DNA of 64,000 bases from Bacteroidales bacterium (GTDB lineage: Bacteria > Bacteroidota > Bacteroidia > Bacteroidales > JAADGE01), in assembly GCA_021108035.1 (NCBI GenBank), contig JAIORQ010000009.1, forward strand, positions 36,304 to 100,303, read 5' to 3'. Below, in pieces: positions 8,946-17,762 of the stretch. The first letter of the stretch is position 1. Each line of letters starts with the position of its first letter. Position numbers and translations under genes: made by a program. Under the pieces are notes generated by a model, which worked only from the letters and a program-made list of their open reading frames with translations, did no database searches and was not told the origin of the DNA.

Positions 8946-9593
8946 ATGGGACCATTATTTGCACTAATCGGTCAATTTATTGCATTAGTCATAATTAGCA
9001 GCATTATTTCAGGTATTACTGTTGCTATTATTGCAATATTTTCAAAAAAAGAAAAGCGTAGAAAAAGGATTATTATCGGGATTTTTACTCCATTTTATAT
9101 ATTATTCTCATTTTCTCTTATAGCTTTTGTCGGATTGATCATTATTTCACAAACAAAAAACGTTGATATTGGATTTGGAGACTCTTGGAAAATACCAATA
9201 AATGATTCTTGTGAAATGATAATGGTTAATATTCCTGATAATGCTTTCATTCAGTGTGATGGCAAAAGAATTAATGATATTGTTAAAATAGAAAAAGATC
9301 AGGATGTTATATATGGTTTGACTTCAGATAAAAAGTATTTTGCAGGTAATTTAAATACAAAGGAGACTAAATACTACAAATCAGAAAAAGACTTGTTAGA
9401 TGATGAAAAGATTACAAAACTTAAATTATTGGATGTTAATAAGTTTTATCATGATAAAAGATGGGAAATTTGTAAATTTGATTATCTGATTATTTTGATT
9501 ATAGCTCTTTTAATTATAGGGAGCACGTATCCAATAATTTATAGAATAGTGAATAGAAGCATTAAAGATAAACAACTCACAACAAATATATAA
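8946..9593 (+). CDS. Membrane protein of unknown function on a 705-bp indel
   Basis: 215 aa. Two hydrophobic helices at the N-terminus (about 5-32 and 44-68), a hydrophilic middle of about 100 residues rich in K/D, and a C-terminal helix (about 181-203, 'YLIILIIALLIIGSTYPII'). No recognised motif. The gene lies on DNA (8921-9625) that is missing from the equivalent place after the second kinase, with GTT at both borders. It was therefore either inserted after the duplication or deleted from the other unit. It ends at its own hairpin. Confidence 0.7.
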   Translation: MGPLFALIGQFIALVIISSIISGITVAIIAIFSKKEKRRKRIIIGIFTPFYILFSFSLIAFVGLIIISQTKNVDIGFGDSWKIPINDSCEMIMVNIPDNAFIQCDGKRINDIVKIEKDQDVIYGLTSDKKYFAGNLNTKETKYYKSEKDLLDDEKITKLKLLDVNKFYHDKRWEICKFDYLIILIIALLIIGSTYPIIYRIVNRSIKDKQLTTNI

Positions 9594-9616
9594 AATGCAT
9601 TAAAACGCATTTTATA
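9589..9616 (+). terminator. Hairpin after the membrane-protein gene
   Basis: Perfect 10-bp arms TATAAAATGC and GCATTTTATA with an 8-base loop overlap the stop codon region of the preceding gene. There is no run of T after it, so termination is only likely. Confidence 0.5.
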
Positions 9617-9622
9617 CGCGAC

Positions 9623-9766
9623 GTTATCTCCTCCATGCTCAATACTGACCAACACTATATTCACCATCTAAAAAAATTCGACCACATCGCAAGTAGTATG
9701 ATAATTTGATTGGTTCTCCTGTTATTTTATCGGATAATTAATCATTTTTGCATGAGGACTTTTCTT
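9623..9766. repeat. 3' flank of duplication unit 1
   Basis: About 144 bp that matches 13932-14075, both starting GTTATCTC and ending GGACTTTTCTT, with scattered differences. It is non-coding and marks the 3' end of the duplicated kinase unit. Confidence 0.75.
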
Positions 9767-9833
9767 CAATCCATTTTACCATGATTTCAAGACTAAGCTC
9801 AATATTTCCTATTTGACAATGATTATGCCCGTG

Positions 9834-9950
9834 AAGAAGCTCAAAATGTCCGATTTTGGAGTTGAACCGCCAAATGCTATGTTAGGTACTCTGAAAACAG
9901 ATGATGAAATTTCAATTTCTTTCAAAATCACATTAATTCCTTGGATTTAA
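9834..9950 (+). pseudogene. 3' fragment of a YceI-family gene
   Basis: The last 38 codons and stop of the YceI gene at 18674-19255 are repeated here almost without change (KKLKMSDFGVEPPNAMLGTL onward) with no start or upstream part. It is joined directly to an AraC tail exactly as in the 19.2-kb copy, so both were copied as one block. Confidence 0.85.
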
Positions 9951-10101
9951 GTTTCGCCTTTCCGATAAGGCAAATAAACATATAATCCTAATTGGAATTG
10001 CTTATGATTCAGGTTTCAACTCTAAATCTTCCTTTAATATAGTTTTTAAGAATATTACAGGTATAACTCCTTCTGAGTATAAAAAAAAGATGAATCAATA
10101 G
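9946..10101 (+). pseudogene. AraC-family regulator C-terminal fragment, copy 2
   Basis: 52 codons (FKFRLSDKANKHI ... SSFNIVFKNITGITPSEY) match the C-terminal HTH of the regulator at 3383-4734 without the MITE. The fragment has no start or N-terminal domain and begins inside the stop codon region of the YceI remnant. It is a recombination scar at the upstream edge of kinase unit 2. Confidence 0.85.
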
Positions 10102-10251
10102 AATATCAATATGAATATTTTTCCGGTGAAGTTTAACGAAAATTTCATCCGAATATACAATTACGGTTAATTCCTTATATTATTTTTACGTTAATTACGT
10201 AAAAAGAGATGTTTAAAAATGAGTTGTCTTACAAATATTGAAAGTTCATCC

Positions 10252-10282
10252 TTGCTGCTTTCAATATTATTTTGTATATTTG
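10252..10282 (+). promoter_or_regulatory. Promoter of propeller kinase 2
   Basis: TATATTTG (10275-10282) is conserved with the copy-1 promoter. A TTG at 10252-10254 stands 20 bp upstream. The -33 half is weaker than in copy 1, so the two kinases may be expressed at different levels. Confidence 0.5.
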
Positions 10283-10391
10283 ATAAAAGGTTTATTACTT
10301 TCTTGAAAACAATTTTATATAAATGGGGGAATTTTCAGAAGATCTCATTTATTTAAATTTTTAATAGGTTAATACTATTTCGTAAAGCAAA

Positions 10392-13300
10392 ATGATAAAA
10401 AAAATTCTTTGCATTTTTTTTCTGTTTATTTTAATTACAAATAATCTGAACGGACAGGTTAAAAACTTGGGACTTCCATACATTAAAAATTATTTACCGG
10501 ATGATGATTATATAGCAGCAGCGCAAAATTGGTCTATATATCAAGATAACAGAGGGGTCATGTATTTTGGTAATACATTTGGATTACTTGAATTTGACGG
10601 AAATGAATGGCGTTTGACAGAATTAACGAATAAATCAAATGTTCGTTCTATTTGCGAGGGTGAAAACAATAAAATTTATATCGGAGGCTGCGATGAATTT
10701 GGTTATTTGGGTATAGATTCCGTCGGGCAAATAAAATACCGGTCGTTAATAGAAATGATTCCGGAGGAAGAAAGAGGATTTAGAGATATTTGGGCAATTT
10801 ATAAAATTGAAAAATCACTAATATTTCAATCTTTTACAAAAATATTCATCTTAGAAGGAGAAAAAATAACAATAATACATCCTGATGAAAACAGGTTTCA
10901 TCGTTCATATTGTGTTAATAATAAGTTTTATGTGAGAGAATGGGGCAAAGGATTGTCGGTACTGAAAAATAATAAATTAGAACTTGTTCCGGACGGAGAA
11001 CTTTTTGCCGATGAACGAGTTGATCTGATGTTACCGTTTTCGAAAGATGAAATTTTAATCGGTTCTCGCACTAAAGGACTTTTTATTTACAACGGCAAAA
11101 ATATTACTCCGTGGAAAACTTCCGTTGATGATATTATTATTAACAGTCAAATTTACAGCGGTATTAAGATTGATGATTATTTTGCAATAGGAACGATACT
11201 TAACGGAATAATTATAATTGATAAAACAGGAAAACCAATCCAATCTTTAACAAATGATAAAGGGTTGTACAATAACACAGTATATAGTTTATTTCTTGAT
11301 GATCAAAAAAACTTATGGGCAGCTTTAGGGATTGGAGTAGCTTACATCGAAATAAATTCACCTCTTAGCTATTTCGATAAAAAAAATGGTTTTGATGCAA
11401 AATGTTACACCGGCTTGATTCATGATAATGAACTTTATCTTGGTGGTGAACCCTATATGTATTTTCGTAAATGGTTAACTTATGACAATCCATTTGAAAT
11501 AGAGCCTTTTGTGAAAATTGATAAAACAGCGGGACAAACTTTTCGTTTGGAAAAGGTTAATAATGAATTGTTTTGCAATCGCGCCAATGACATTATGATC
11601 ATCAACAAAACCAAAGTTCAAAACATTTCGACTAAAGACCAAGTTGCATGGTCGATAATGCCCGTAAAAAACAATTCTAAATTACTGATAGTGAGCAAGA
11701 ATGATGGTTTGTATGTTTTACAAAAAGATAATAATTTATGGAAACTTAAAAATAAAATCAACGGATTTAATGAGTTAAGCCGGTATTTGATTGTAGATGA
11801 TAATAATAATTATTGGGTAAGTATTTCAGGTAAAGGGACTTATAGGTTTCAGATTAACAACACTTTAGACAGCGTTATCAATATTAAATCATATGATATA
11901 GAAGTTTTCTATAGTTCATCCCCCATTAACCAATTATCTGTCATTGATAACAAAGTGATTATTCCGGCTTCCGACGGTTTTTATTACTATAATGATTCTG
12001 TGGATAAATTTATTCCCTATGAACCGTTTAACCAATTATTATTAAAAGGGAAACCGACACATCTGACACATCAGGATGAAATGAAAAACCTTTGGTTTAG
12101 TGATGATAAAAGCTTTGGCGTATTTCTATATCAAAGTGAAAATAATTATAGGATTTTTCGTAGTCCGTTCTTTAAGTTTAACAGTACCATTTATTCGACT
12201 TGTGTAATAGATTCGTGCAATGTTATATTAGGTAAAGAAAATGGTTTTATTCATTACGATCCTACGTTTAAAAAAGATTACGAACAAGATTTTAATATAT
12301 TAATTCGAAAAATTGAATTATTGGAAAATGATTCGCTGATTTACGGTGGAAAGGAATTAGAAACTTTTGATAAGGAAATTCCCTTGAAAACTCTAAGTTT
12401 CGAGGAAAATTCACTGCGGTTTACTTATGCTGCCGCATTTTACGAAAACATCGACAAGACGCAATATCAATATAAGCTGGAAGGCTTTGATAAAGATTGG
12501 TCTTTATGGTCAAGAGAAACCAGAAAAGAATATACAAAAATCCATCCCGGCACATATACGTTTAAAGTAAAAGCACGTAATGTTTTTCAAACTGAAAGTA
12601 AAGAATCAATATATAAATTTGTTATTTTACCGCCATGGTATCGGTCTAATTGGGCTTATTTTATTTATATCATACTGGTTGTTTCTTTGTTATACTTAAT
12701 TATTTGGCTTAATTCACGACGTTTGAAAACTGCGAATATTAATTTGGAAATGATTGTAAACGAGCGTACTGCCAAAATCAGCATACAAAAAGCTGAAATT
12801 CAGGTACAGGCCGCAGAATTGGAAAAAGCAAATACAGAACTGGCTAAACTTTCAATAGTTGCAAGTAAAACGGATAATTCCGTGGTTATTATGGACGCTC
12901 CGGGTAATTTTATTTGGATTAACGAAGGTTTTACGCGCCTTTACGGATATGATCTTCCTGAACTTTGTAATAAATTGGGCGGTAATTTATTCGAAGTCAG
13001 CACTTATCCTGAAATTAAAAGCATATTTAACAAATGCATTACCGAAAAAGTTTCAGTCAGTTACGAATCTAGTGTTTTTTCAAAAACGGGTGAAAAAATA
13101 TGGGTGCAAACAACTATTACACCCATTTTGGATGAACAAAATACAGTCGTAAAATTAATTGCAATTGATTCCGATATCCGCAAGCTTAAAGAAGCTGAAA
13201 ATGAAATATTAAAACAACATGATGAATTAAAAAAACTTAACGCTACAAAAGATAAGTTTTTCAATATTATTGCACATGATCTGCGAAATCCGTTTAACTC

Positions 13301-13922
13301 ACTTTTGGGCTTCTCCAAATTGTTACTTCAAAATTTAAAAAACCGGAACTTTGAAAAAAGCTATACTTTTGCTGAAATAATAATGAAAAGTTCTTTAAAA
13401 ACATTTGAGTTATTGGAAAATCTTCTTAGTTGGAGCGGATCACAAACAGGAAAAATTGAAATTCAACCTGAAAATCAAGATATAAAAAAACTGATTGACA
13501 ATAATATTGATTTATTAAAAAATTCAGCTGAAAATAAAAAAATTACTTTATCTGCAAACCTAAAGAATAGTCTAATTGTTTTTGCCGACTCCAATATGGT
13601 TAATACTATTCTGCAAAATCTGATAACTAATGCAATTAAATTTTCAGATCAGGGTGATATCATTACTATAAACGCAAAAGAAACTGATGAATGTGTCCTT
13701 GTCAGTGTTTCTGATACAGGTGTCGGAATATCGCCTGAAAATATAACTAAATTATTCAAAGTGCATGAAAACATAATAACCAAAGGTACTGCGAAGGAAC
13801 CGGGAACAGGTCTTGGTTTAATACTTTGTAAGGAGTTTATAGAAAAACATAAGGGTAAAATTTGGGCAGAAAGCACTATAGGCAAAGGAACTACATTCTA
13901 CTTTACTTTACAAAAGGGATGA
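10392..13922 (+). CDS. Propeller-type membrane sensor histidine kinase, copy 2
   Basis: 1176 aa, colinear with the copy at 5384-8908: signal peptide, periplasmic propeller, Y_Y_Y domain, one transmembrane helix, PAS, HisKA (H962 in IIAHDLRNPFNS) and HATPase_c with intact N, G1 and G2 boxes. No receiver or HTH is present. It has two more residues early (DD insertion near residue 36 and D in 'HPDENRFH', with other small changes). Identity is patchy: 10887-11230 matches copy 1 base for base by eye and so does 13698-13877, whereas other stretches of the propeller and PAS differ at roughly every tenth base. The sensory propeller carries most amino-acid changes, which suggests differing ligands with shared output. 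Confidence 0.93.
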   Translation: MIKKILCIFFLFILITNNLNGQVKNLGLPYIKNYLPDDDYIAAAQNWSIYQDNRGVMYFGNTFGLLEFDGNEWRLTELTNKSNVRSICEGENNKIYIGGCDEFGYLGIDSVGQIKYRSLIEMIPEEERGFRDIWAIYKIEKSLIFQSFTKIFILEGEKITIIHPDENRFHRSYCVNNKFYVREWGKGLSVLKNNKLELVPDGELFADERVDLMLPFSKDEILIGSRTKGLFIYNGKNITPWKTSVDDIIINSQIYSGIKIDDYFAIGTILNGIIIIDKTGKPIQSLTNDKGLYNNTVYSLFLDDQKNLWAALGIGVAYIEINSPLSYFDKKNGFDAKCYTGLIHDNELYLGGEPYMYFRKWLTYDNPFEIEPFVKIDKTAGQTFRLEKVNNELFCNRANDIMIINKTKVQNISTKDQVAWSIMPVKNNSKLLIVSKNDGLYVLQKDNNLWKLKNKINGFNELSRYLIVDDNNNYWVSISGKGTYRFQINNTLDSVINIKSYDIEVFYSSSPINQLSVIDNKVIIPASDGFYYYNDSVDKFIPYEPFNQLLLKGKPTHLTHQDEMKNLWFSDDKSFGVFLYQSENNYRIFRSPFFKFNSTIYSTCVIDSCNVILGKENGFIHYDPTFKKDYEQDFNILIRKIELLENDSLIYGGKELETFDKEIPLKTLSFEENSLRFTYAAAFYENIDKTQYQYKLEGFDKDWSLWSRETRKEYTKIHPGTYTFKVKARNVFQTESKESIYKFVILPPWYRSNWAYFIYIILVVSLLYLIIWLNSRRLKTANINLEMIVNERTAKISIQKAEIQVQAAELEKANTELAKLSIVASKTDNSVVIMDAPGNFIWINEGFTRLYGYDLPELCNKLGGNLFEVSTYPEIKSIFNKCITEKVSVSYESSVFSKTGEKIWVQTTITPILDEQNTVVKLIAIDSDIRKLKEAENEILKQHDELKKLNATKDKFFNIIAHDLRNPFNSLLGFSKLLLQNLKNRNFEKSYTFAEIIMKSSLKTFELLENLLSWSGSQTGKIEIQPENQDIKKLIDNNIDLLKNSAENKKITLSANLKNSLIVFADSNMVNTILQNLITNAIKFSDQGDIITINAKETDECVLVSVSDTGVGISPENITKLFKVHENIITKGTAKEPGTGLGLILCKEFIEKHKGKIWAESTIGKGTTFYFTLQKG

Positions 13923-13931
13923 TGTATCATT

Positions 13932-14075
13932 GTTATCTCTTCCATGCTCAATACTGACCAACACTATATTCTCCATCTTCAAAAATTCGATCACATCGCA
14001 AGTAGTTTGACAATTTGATTGGTTCTCCTGTTATTTTATCGGGTAATTAATCATTTTTGCATAAGGACTTTTCTT
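13932..14075. repeat. 3' flank of duplication unit 2
   Basis: Copy of 9623-9766. Here it directly follows the kinase, without the 705-bp segment that carries the membrane-protein gene in unit 1. Confidence 0.75.
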
Positions 14076-14157
14076 TATCAATGCTGTTTTTAAATTAGTG
14101 CCGGCACGAAAGCTCTGTTTTTTATAAGAAAACGTTAAAAACACAGCTTATTGATTA
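14075..14157. repeat. Imperfect inverted repeat in the 13.9-14.3 kb gap
   Basis: Left arm TTATCAATGCTGTTTTTAA (14075-14093) pairs with 14135-14157 apart from small bulges, around a loop of about 40 bases. It may end transcription of kinase 2 or be a small palindromic element. The rest of this 352-bp gap holds the duplicated flank and a promoter-like box. Confidence 0.5.
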
Positions 14158-14225
14158 AAAATGTCGATAATATTATAAAATCTGTCGTTTGTTGAAAATA
14201 TTAGATGAATCAACTTAAACCGGTG

Positions 14226-14233
14226 TATTTTTG
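14226..14233 (+). promoter_or_regulatory. Putative -7 element for the 14.3-kb operon
   Basis: TATTTTTG fits TAnnTTTG about 42 bp before the ATG at 14275. No good -33 element is seen. Confidence 0.35.
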
Positions 14234-14274
14234 AAACTTCAATTTAAAAATCTAATAATTAAAAATAAAAAATT

Positions 14275-14901
14275 ATGAAAAATAAAATTTTAAAACCGGG
14301 AATTGTTTCTCTTGTATTTAGTGCACTGTTATTGCTTTCAGGTTTTATAACAGTTGAGAATAATTGTGTGTCTCCTCCGGTTGTTAAGGATATTCATGCA
14401 TATATAATAAAGAATGTTATGCCTGTTATGAAACCGCACCGACATGAATTTAATAAACAATTAAGCAAAGAGGAAATAAGTCAAACAGAAGTTGCAAGAA
14501 AAGAATTGAAAGAAATTATTAAAACAAGACGTAAAGCAGAAATTCCTTCTGATTTCAGAGAGCTTTTGACTTCAAGGCTTTCCGACAAGCAAATAAATGT
14601 ATTGAAAGAGACAAGAAGCAGAGCATACAAAGTTTTCTTAAAAGCAGCAATTATTGCCGAAAATCATGAAAAAGAACTTGAGAAAATATTTATGACAGAA
14701 AACAAAAATGTACAAAAGTGGTCAAAAGACATTGAGAAAATCATACAAAAAAATTCAAGGAAACGATTATTTGGATTAAATTCAAACGTAAAGGAAAATA
14801 TAATACAATTATTGCCTGCCGAAAATTTTAATAACATACTGTTTGTCCTGTGGAATCCGGATGAAACTTACAAATTTAATTTTAACAGTAATTCAAATTA
14901 A
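14275..14901 (+). CDS. Exported helical protein of unknown function
   Basis: 208 aa. It has an N-terminal signal peptide or anchor (residues about 10-27, 'GIVSLVFSALLLLSGFI'). The rest is almost wholly charged alpha helix: 'LSKEEISQTEVARKELKEII', then a LSDKQINVLKETRSRAYK segment that resembles the L-T/S-x-x-Q heptads of Spy/CpxP-like periplasmic chaperones, and a conserved-looking tail 'NILFVLWNPDETYKF'. The Spy resemblance is only in pattern. It sits 27 bp before the next lipoprotein gene, so the two are probably one operon. Confidence 0.65.
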   Translation: MKNKILKPGIVSLVFSALLLLSGFITVENNCVSPPVVKDIHAYIIKNVMPVMKPHRHEFNKQLSKEEISQTEVARKELKEIIKTRRKAEIPSDFRELLTSRLSDKQINVLKETRSRAYKVFLKAAIIAENHEKELEKIFMTENKNVQKWSKDIEKIIQKNSRKRLFGLNSNVKENIIQLLPAENFNNILFVLWNPDETYKFNFNSNSN

Positions 14902-14928
14902 TTTATTAACTTTTTAATTATATGCATT

Positions 14929-15678
14929 ATGAAAACAACAATTAAAATTTTATTCTTTTTTTTATTAACGGGGTTGATTATATCCGGTTGTAAAAAAGAT
15001 AACAACGATGCAATGAGTGAAGAAGAAATTGCTGAAGAAGTAGCTGATGATATTGCTGCTTTAATCGGTTCCGGTAATTCAGGACTTTCTGCTGAAATTG
15101 CTGATGTTGCCGAAATAGCGGAAGAAAATTTGCCTGATACATCAAAAATCGTAAAATCTGATACACTTTCTGTTGTTGACACAACAATTGTGAGAACAAA
15201 TCCTTCGGGTGCTGTAATTACATATAATTACACGTATCAAATGCAATACGGCTACCTTTTTGACGGCGGAAAGCTGACAGGCTTTTTTTATGACGGAGAC
15301 GCAGACGGTAATTTTGATGCACCGCGAATTGCATCATCCTCAAACAGTGTAAGCGATTGGTTACTTGAAAATTTTGAAATTGGTTCAAGTTATTATATCC
15401 TTAACGGAACAACTTCCGGGACAACCAAAACTGAATCAAAAGTCAGAAACAAAGTAAAGATCAGTTCTGCCTATCAAATATCAGTAAATAATGTAAAAAT
15501 TGATAAATCAACATTACAAATTTTAGAGGGAACCTTGAATTTATATATCACCGGTACTGTTGACGATCAAGATTTCAGTTATAATGTAACCATAATTTAT
15601 TACGGAAACGGTAAGGCTGAACTCACAATAAACGGAAATACATATATTATTAATATCTCAACAGGAGAAATTGAATAA
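14929..15678 (+). CDS. Lipoprotein with acidic N-terminus, unknown function
   Basis: 249 aa. The signal peptide ends in lipobox LIISGC with Cys20 the acylated residue, followed by KKD. The mature N-terminus is strongly acidic and helical (EEEIAEEVADDIAALIGSG), and the C-terminal 170 residues are beta-rich with repeated Y/T strands ('YNYTYQMQYGYLFDGG', 'GTLNLYITGTVDDQDFSYNV'). No known family recognised. It lies downstream of and close to the helical exported protein and ends at a strong terminator. The next genes are a LytS/LytTR pair that could regulate it, though that is only inferred from position. Confidence 0.7.
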   Translation: MKTTIKILFFFLLTGLIISGCKKDNNDAMSEEEIAEEVADDIAALIGSGNSGLSAEIADVAEIAEENLPDTSKIVKSDTLSVVDTTIVRTNPSGAVITYNYTYQMQYGYLFDGGKLTGFFYDGDADGNFDAPRIASSSNSVSDWLLENFEIGSSYYILNGTTSGTTKTESKVRNKVKISSAYQISVNNVKIDKSTLQILEGTLNLYITGTVDDQDFSYNVTIIYYGNGKAELTINGNTYIINISTGEIE

Positions 15679-15702
15679 TTGAGCTTGCCATAATATAAAA
15701 TT

Positions 15703-15736
15703 AGGAGGCCCGATACTATTTTGGTCTCCTGTTTTT
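15703..15736 (+). terminator. Intrinsic terminator overlapping the next promoter
   Basis: AGGAGGCC and GGTCTCCT form an 8-bp stem with one G-T pair and a 12-base loop, followed by GTTTTTAT, 25 bp past the lipoprotein stop. The putative -33 element of the next gene lies in its loop and 3' arm. Confidence 0.7.
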
Positions 15737-15747
15737 ATATACTTTTG
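15720..15747 (+). promoter_or_regulatory. Promoter of the LytS/LytTR pair
   Basis: TTTG (15720-15723) and TACTTTTG (15740-15747), spaced 16 bp, stand only 12 bp before the ATG at 15760, so the mRNA leader would be about 6 nt or absent. The spacing is slightly short for the consensus. Confidence 0.45.
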
Positions 15748-15759
15748 CATAACTAAATT

Positions 15760-16788
15760 ATGAACAGGTTTTTTTCTAAATATTATAAAGTAATTGTCCA
15801 TGTTTTAATATGGAGTATTTTTTTAGTATTACACGTCAATTTTTTTTCATCAGTGATAGGTACATCTTTAGCGTTTAAAAGAGGTGTTTTAATTCTGATA
15901 GTTTATCTGCTTGTTTTTTATTTAAACTGGTTCATCTTTGTTCCCAAATTTTATATAAGAAAGAAATATTCTGCCTTTTTTTTATTTGCTCTTATTATTT
16001 TAATTTTTGCTTCTTTATCAAGGTACGGAATTGAGATGCATTACAATATGCCGATTGAATTATCTAATAAGCAGCCTTTTATTTCAAATTCTGTGTTAAG
16101 GAAGTTTATGTTTTCAATTGTGCCGAGTATTTTTATTTTTATTGCCGGTTTCTTGTTTAAAATATCTGATTATTATGCCATTCAAACCAAACAAAAAAAT
16201 ATATTATTACAGCAAAAAACCGAGGCTGAATTAAAACTTCTGAAAGCACAACTTAATCCTCATTTTTTATTTAATGCACTAAATAATATTTATGCATTAG
16301 TGCTCACGCGATCAGATAAAGCGGCAAACTCACTTATGTCCCTTTCTCAATTACTGCGTTATATTGTTTACGATGCTGTTGCAGAAAAAGTAGCACTTGA
16401 CAGAGAAATTACATATTTAAAATATTATATTGATTTAGAAAAATTAAGATTTGTAAAAAATACAAACTTTAAAATTGATATTTCTGTCGGCTCAAACAAC
16501 TGTAAGATATTGCCCCTTATATTTATACCTTTTGTAGAAAACAGTTTTAAACACAGTGATATAAACAAAGGCGGTAAGATTAATATTAAAATTCAATTAA
16601 TTAAAAATGAATTGCAATTTATTTGTGAAAATACATATTCTGCATATAAAAAAAGTGTAGATCAGACAGGAGGTATAGGCCTGTTAAACAGCAAAAAACG
16701 TTTGGAAATGTTGTACCCGGATAAACATAAATTATCTGTTACAGATGATAATAACAGCTTTTTAATAAAATTAAATATCTTATTATGA
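15760..16788 (+). CDS. LytS-type sensor histidine kinase
   Basis: 342 aa. Four transmembrane helices occupy residues about 8-140. A helical linker leads to the His_kinase (PF06580-type) domain with 'LKAQLNPHFLFNALNNI', where H168 is the expected phospho-acceptor. The ATPase part shows IFIPFVENSFKHS (N-box) and GGIGLLNSKKRLEMLYP (G-box). No periplasmic sensor domain is present, so sensing is probably within the membrane. Its stop overlaps the start of the LytTR response regulator by 4 bp (ATGA), a standard two-component operon. Confidence 0.93.
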   Translation: MNRFFSKYYKVIVHVLIWSIFLVLHVNFFSSVIGTSLAFKRGVLILIVYLLVFYLNWFIFVPKFYIRKKYSAFFLFALIILIFASLSRYGIEMHYNMPIELSNKQPFISNSVLRKFMFSIVPSIFIFIAGFLFKISDYYAIQTKQKNILLQQKTEAELKLLKAQLNPHFLFNALNNIYALVLTRSDKAANSLMSLSQLLRYIVYDAVAEKVALDREITYLKYYIDLEKLRFVKNTNFKIDISVGSNNCKILPLIFIPFVENSFKHSDINKGGKINIKIQLIKNELQFICENTYSAYKKSVDQTGGIGLLNSKKRLEMLYPDKHKLSVTDDNNSFLIKLNILL

Positions 16789-17480
16789 ATCAAATAAGGT
16801 GCATAGCTATTGATGATGAACCCTTGGCTCTAACTATCTTGAACGACTATGTCTCAAAAGTTCCTTATCTTAAAATGACTAAAACGTTTACTTGTGCTGC
16901 CGAAGCAACACATTATATACAAACAGAGCAACCCGAAATTCTGTTTCTTGATGTACAAATGCCTGAAATAAAGGGTATTGATTTCATAAAAACATTGGTT
17001 TATAAACCGGTAATTATTTTAACAACTGCATATGCAGAATATGCCCTACAAGGGTATAATCTTGATGTTATTGACTATTTACTTAAACCCATTCCTTTTG
17101 AACGTTTTTTACAAGCCGTAAATAAAGCCATGCGATTAATTGAATCTGATAAAAAATTAAAAAATAATGATAAGAAAGAATATTTGTTTGTAAAATCCGG
17201 ATTTAAATCAGTAAAAATCAATTTTCAGGATATTTTATATATTGAAGGCTTAAAAGAATATGTAGGCATATATACTAAAAATGAAAGATTTTTGAAATTA
17301 GACAGCCTGAAAAAACTTGAAAAGATACTGCCTGAAGACAAATTTATCAGAACTCATAAATCTTATATTATTAATATTGATTTTATAAAATCACATTTCG
17401 GCAATGTGATAGAAATTAGCGACAAAGAAATACCGATTGGCAGAGTGTACAGAGATAAATTGAATAAATTATTTCGGTAA
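16785..17480 (+). CDS. LytTR-family response regulator
   Basis: 231 aa. Receiver domain with acidic pair D10-D11, phospho-acceptor D56 in FLFLDVQMPE, the conserved T in 'VIILTTAYAEYAL' and K in 'DYLLKPI'. The C-terminal LytTR DNA-binding domain covers residues about 128-229 ('LFVKSGFKSVKINFQDILYI', 'FIRTHKSYIINIDFI', 'IPIGRVYRDKL'). It starts inside the kinase stop codon and is the cognate partner of that kinase. Targets are unknown; the neighbouring lipoprotein and porin-like genes are candidates. Confidence 0.95.
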   Translation: MNQIRCIAIDDEPLALTILNDYVSKVPYLKMTKTFTCAAEATHYIQTEQPEILFLDVQMPEIKGIDFIKTLVYKPVIILTTAYAEYALQGYNLDVIDYLLKPIPFERFLQAVNKAMRLIESDKKLKNNDKKEYLFVKSGFKSVKINFQDILYIEGLKEYVGIYTKNERFLKLDSLKKLEKILPEDKFIRTHKSYIINIDFIKSHFGNVIEISDKEIPIGRVYRDKLNKLFR

Positions 17481-17697
17481 AAAAGGTAAACATCTTGATT
17501 GACTGATATTTGATATGAGCATAACATAATTATTGGTGTTTTCTTGCAAAAACGAACTACAAAAGAGTCCAACCCGCTTAATCTAACCCTTTACATAATT
17601 TACAGCATAACAATCACATAAGCGTCCTGACCGCTATATTGATACTTCCTTTATATCCGGATTGCTCGGATTGAGCGAAACATACTTTTTGTTATCG

Positions 17698-17705
17698 TAT
17701 TTTTG
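17698..17705 (+). promoter_or_regulatory. Putative -7 element for the 17.8-kb lipoprotein
   Basis: TATTTTTG lies 57 bp before the ATG at 17763, in an otherwise featureless 282-bp gap. The -33 element is unclear. Confidence 0.3.
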
Positions 17706-17762
17706 ATTTCAGATTAAAATAAATAATAATGTTTCTGCAAATTTTTAATTTAAAAAAGAAAT

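Noticed and set aside
9589..9630. Integron attC site at the end of the 705-bp insert
   Set aside because: A hairpin is present, but the core-site patterns (RYYYAAC and GTTRRRY) are not found at the borders; GTT is followed by ATCT or GTGA.
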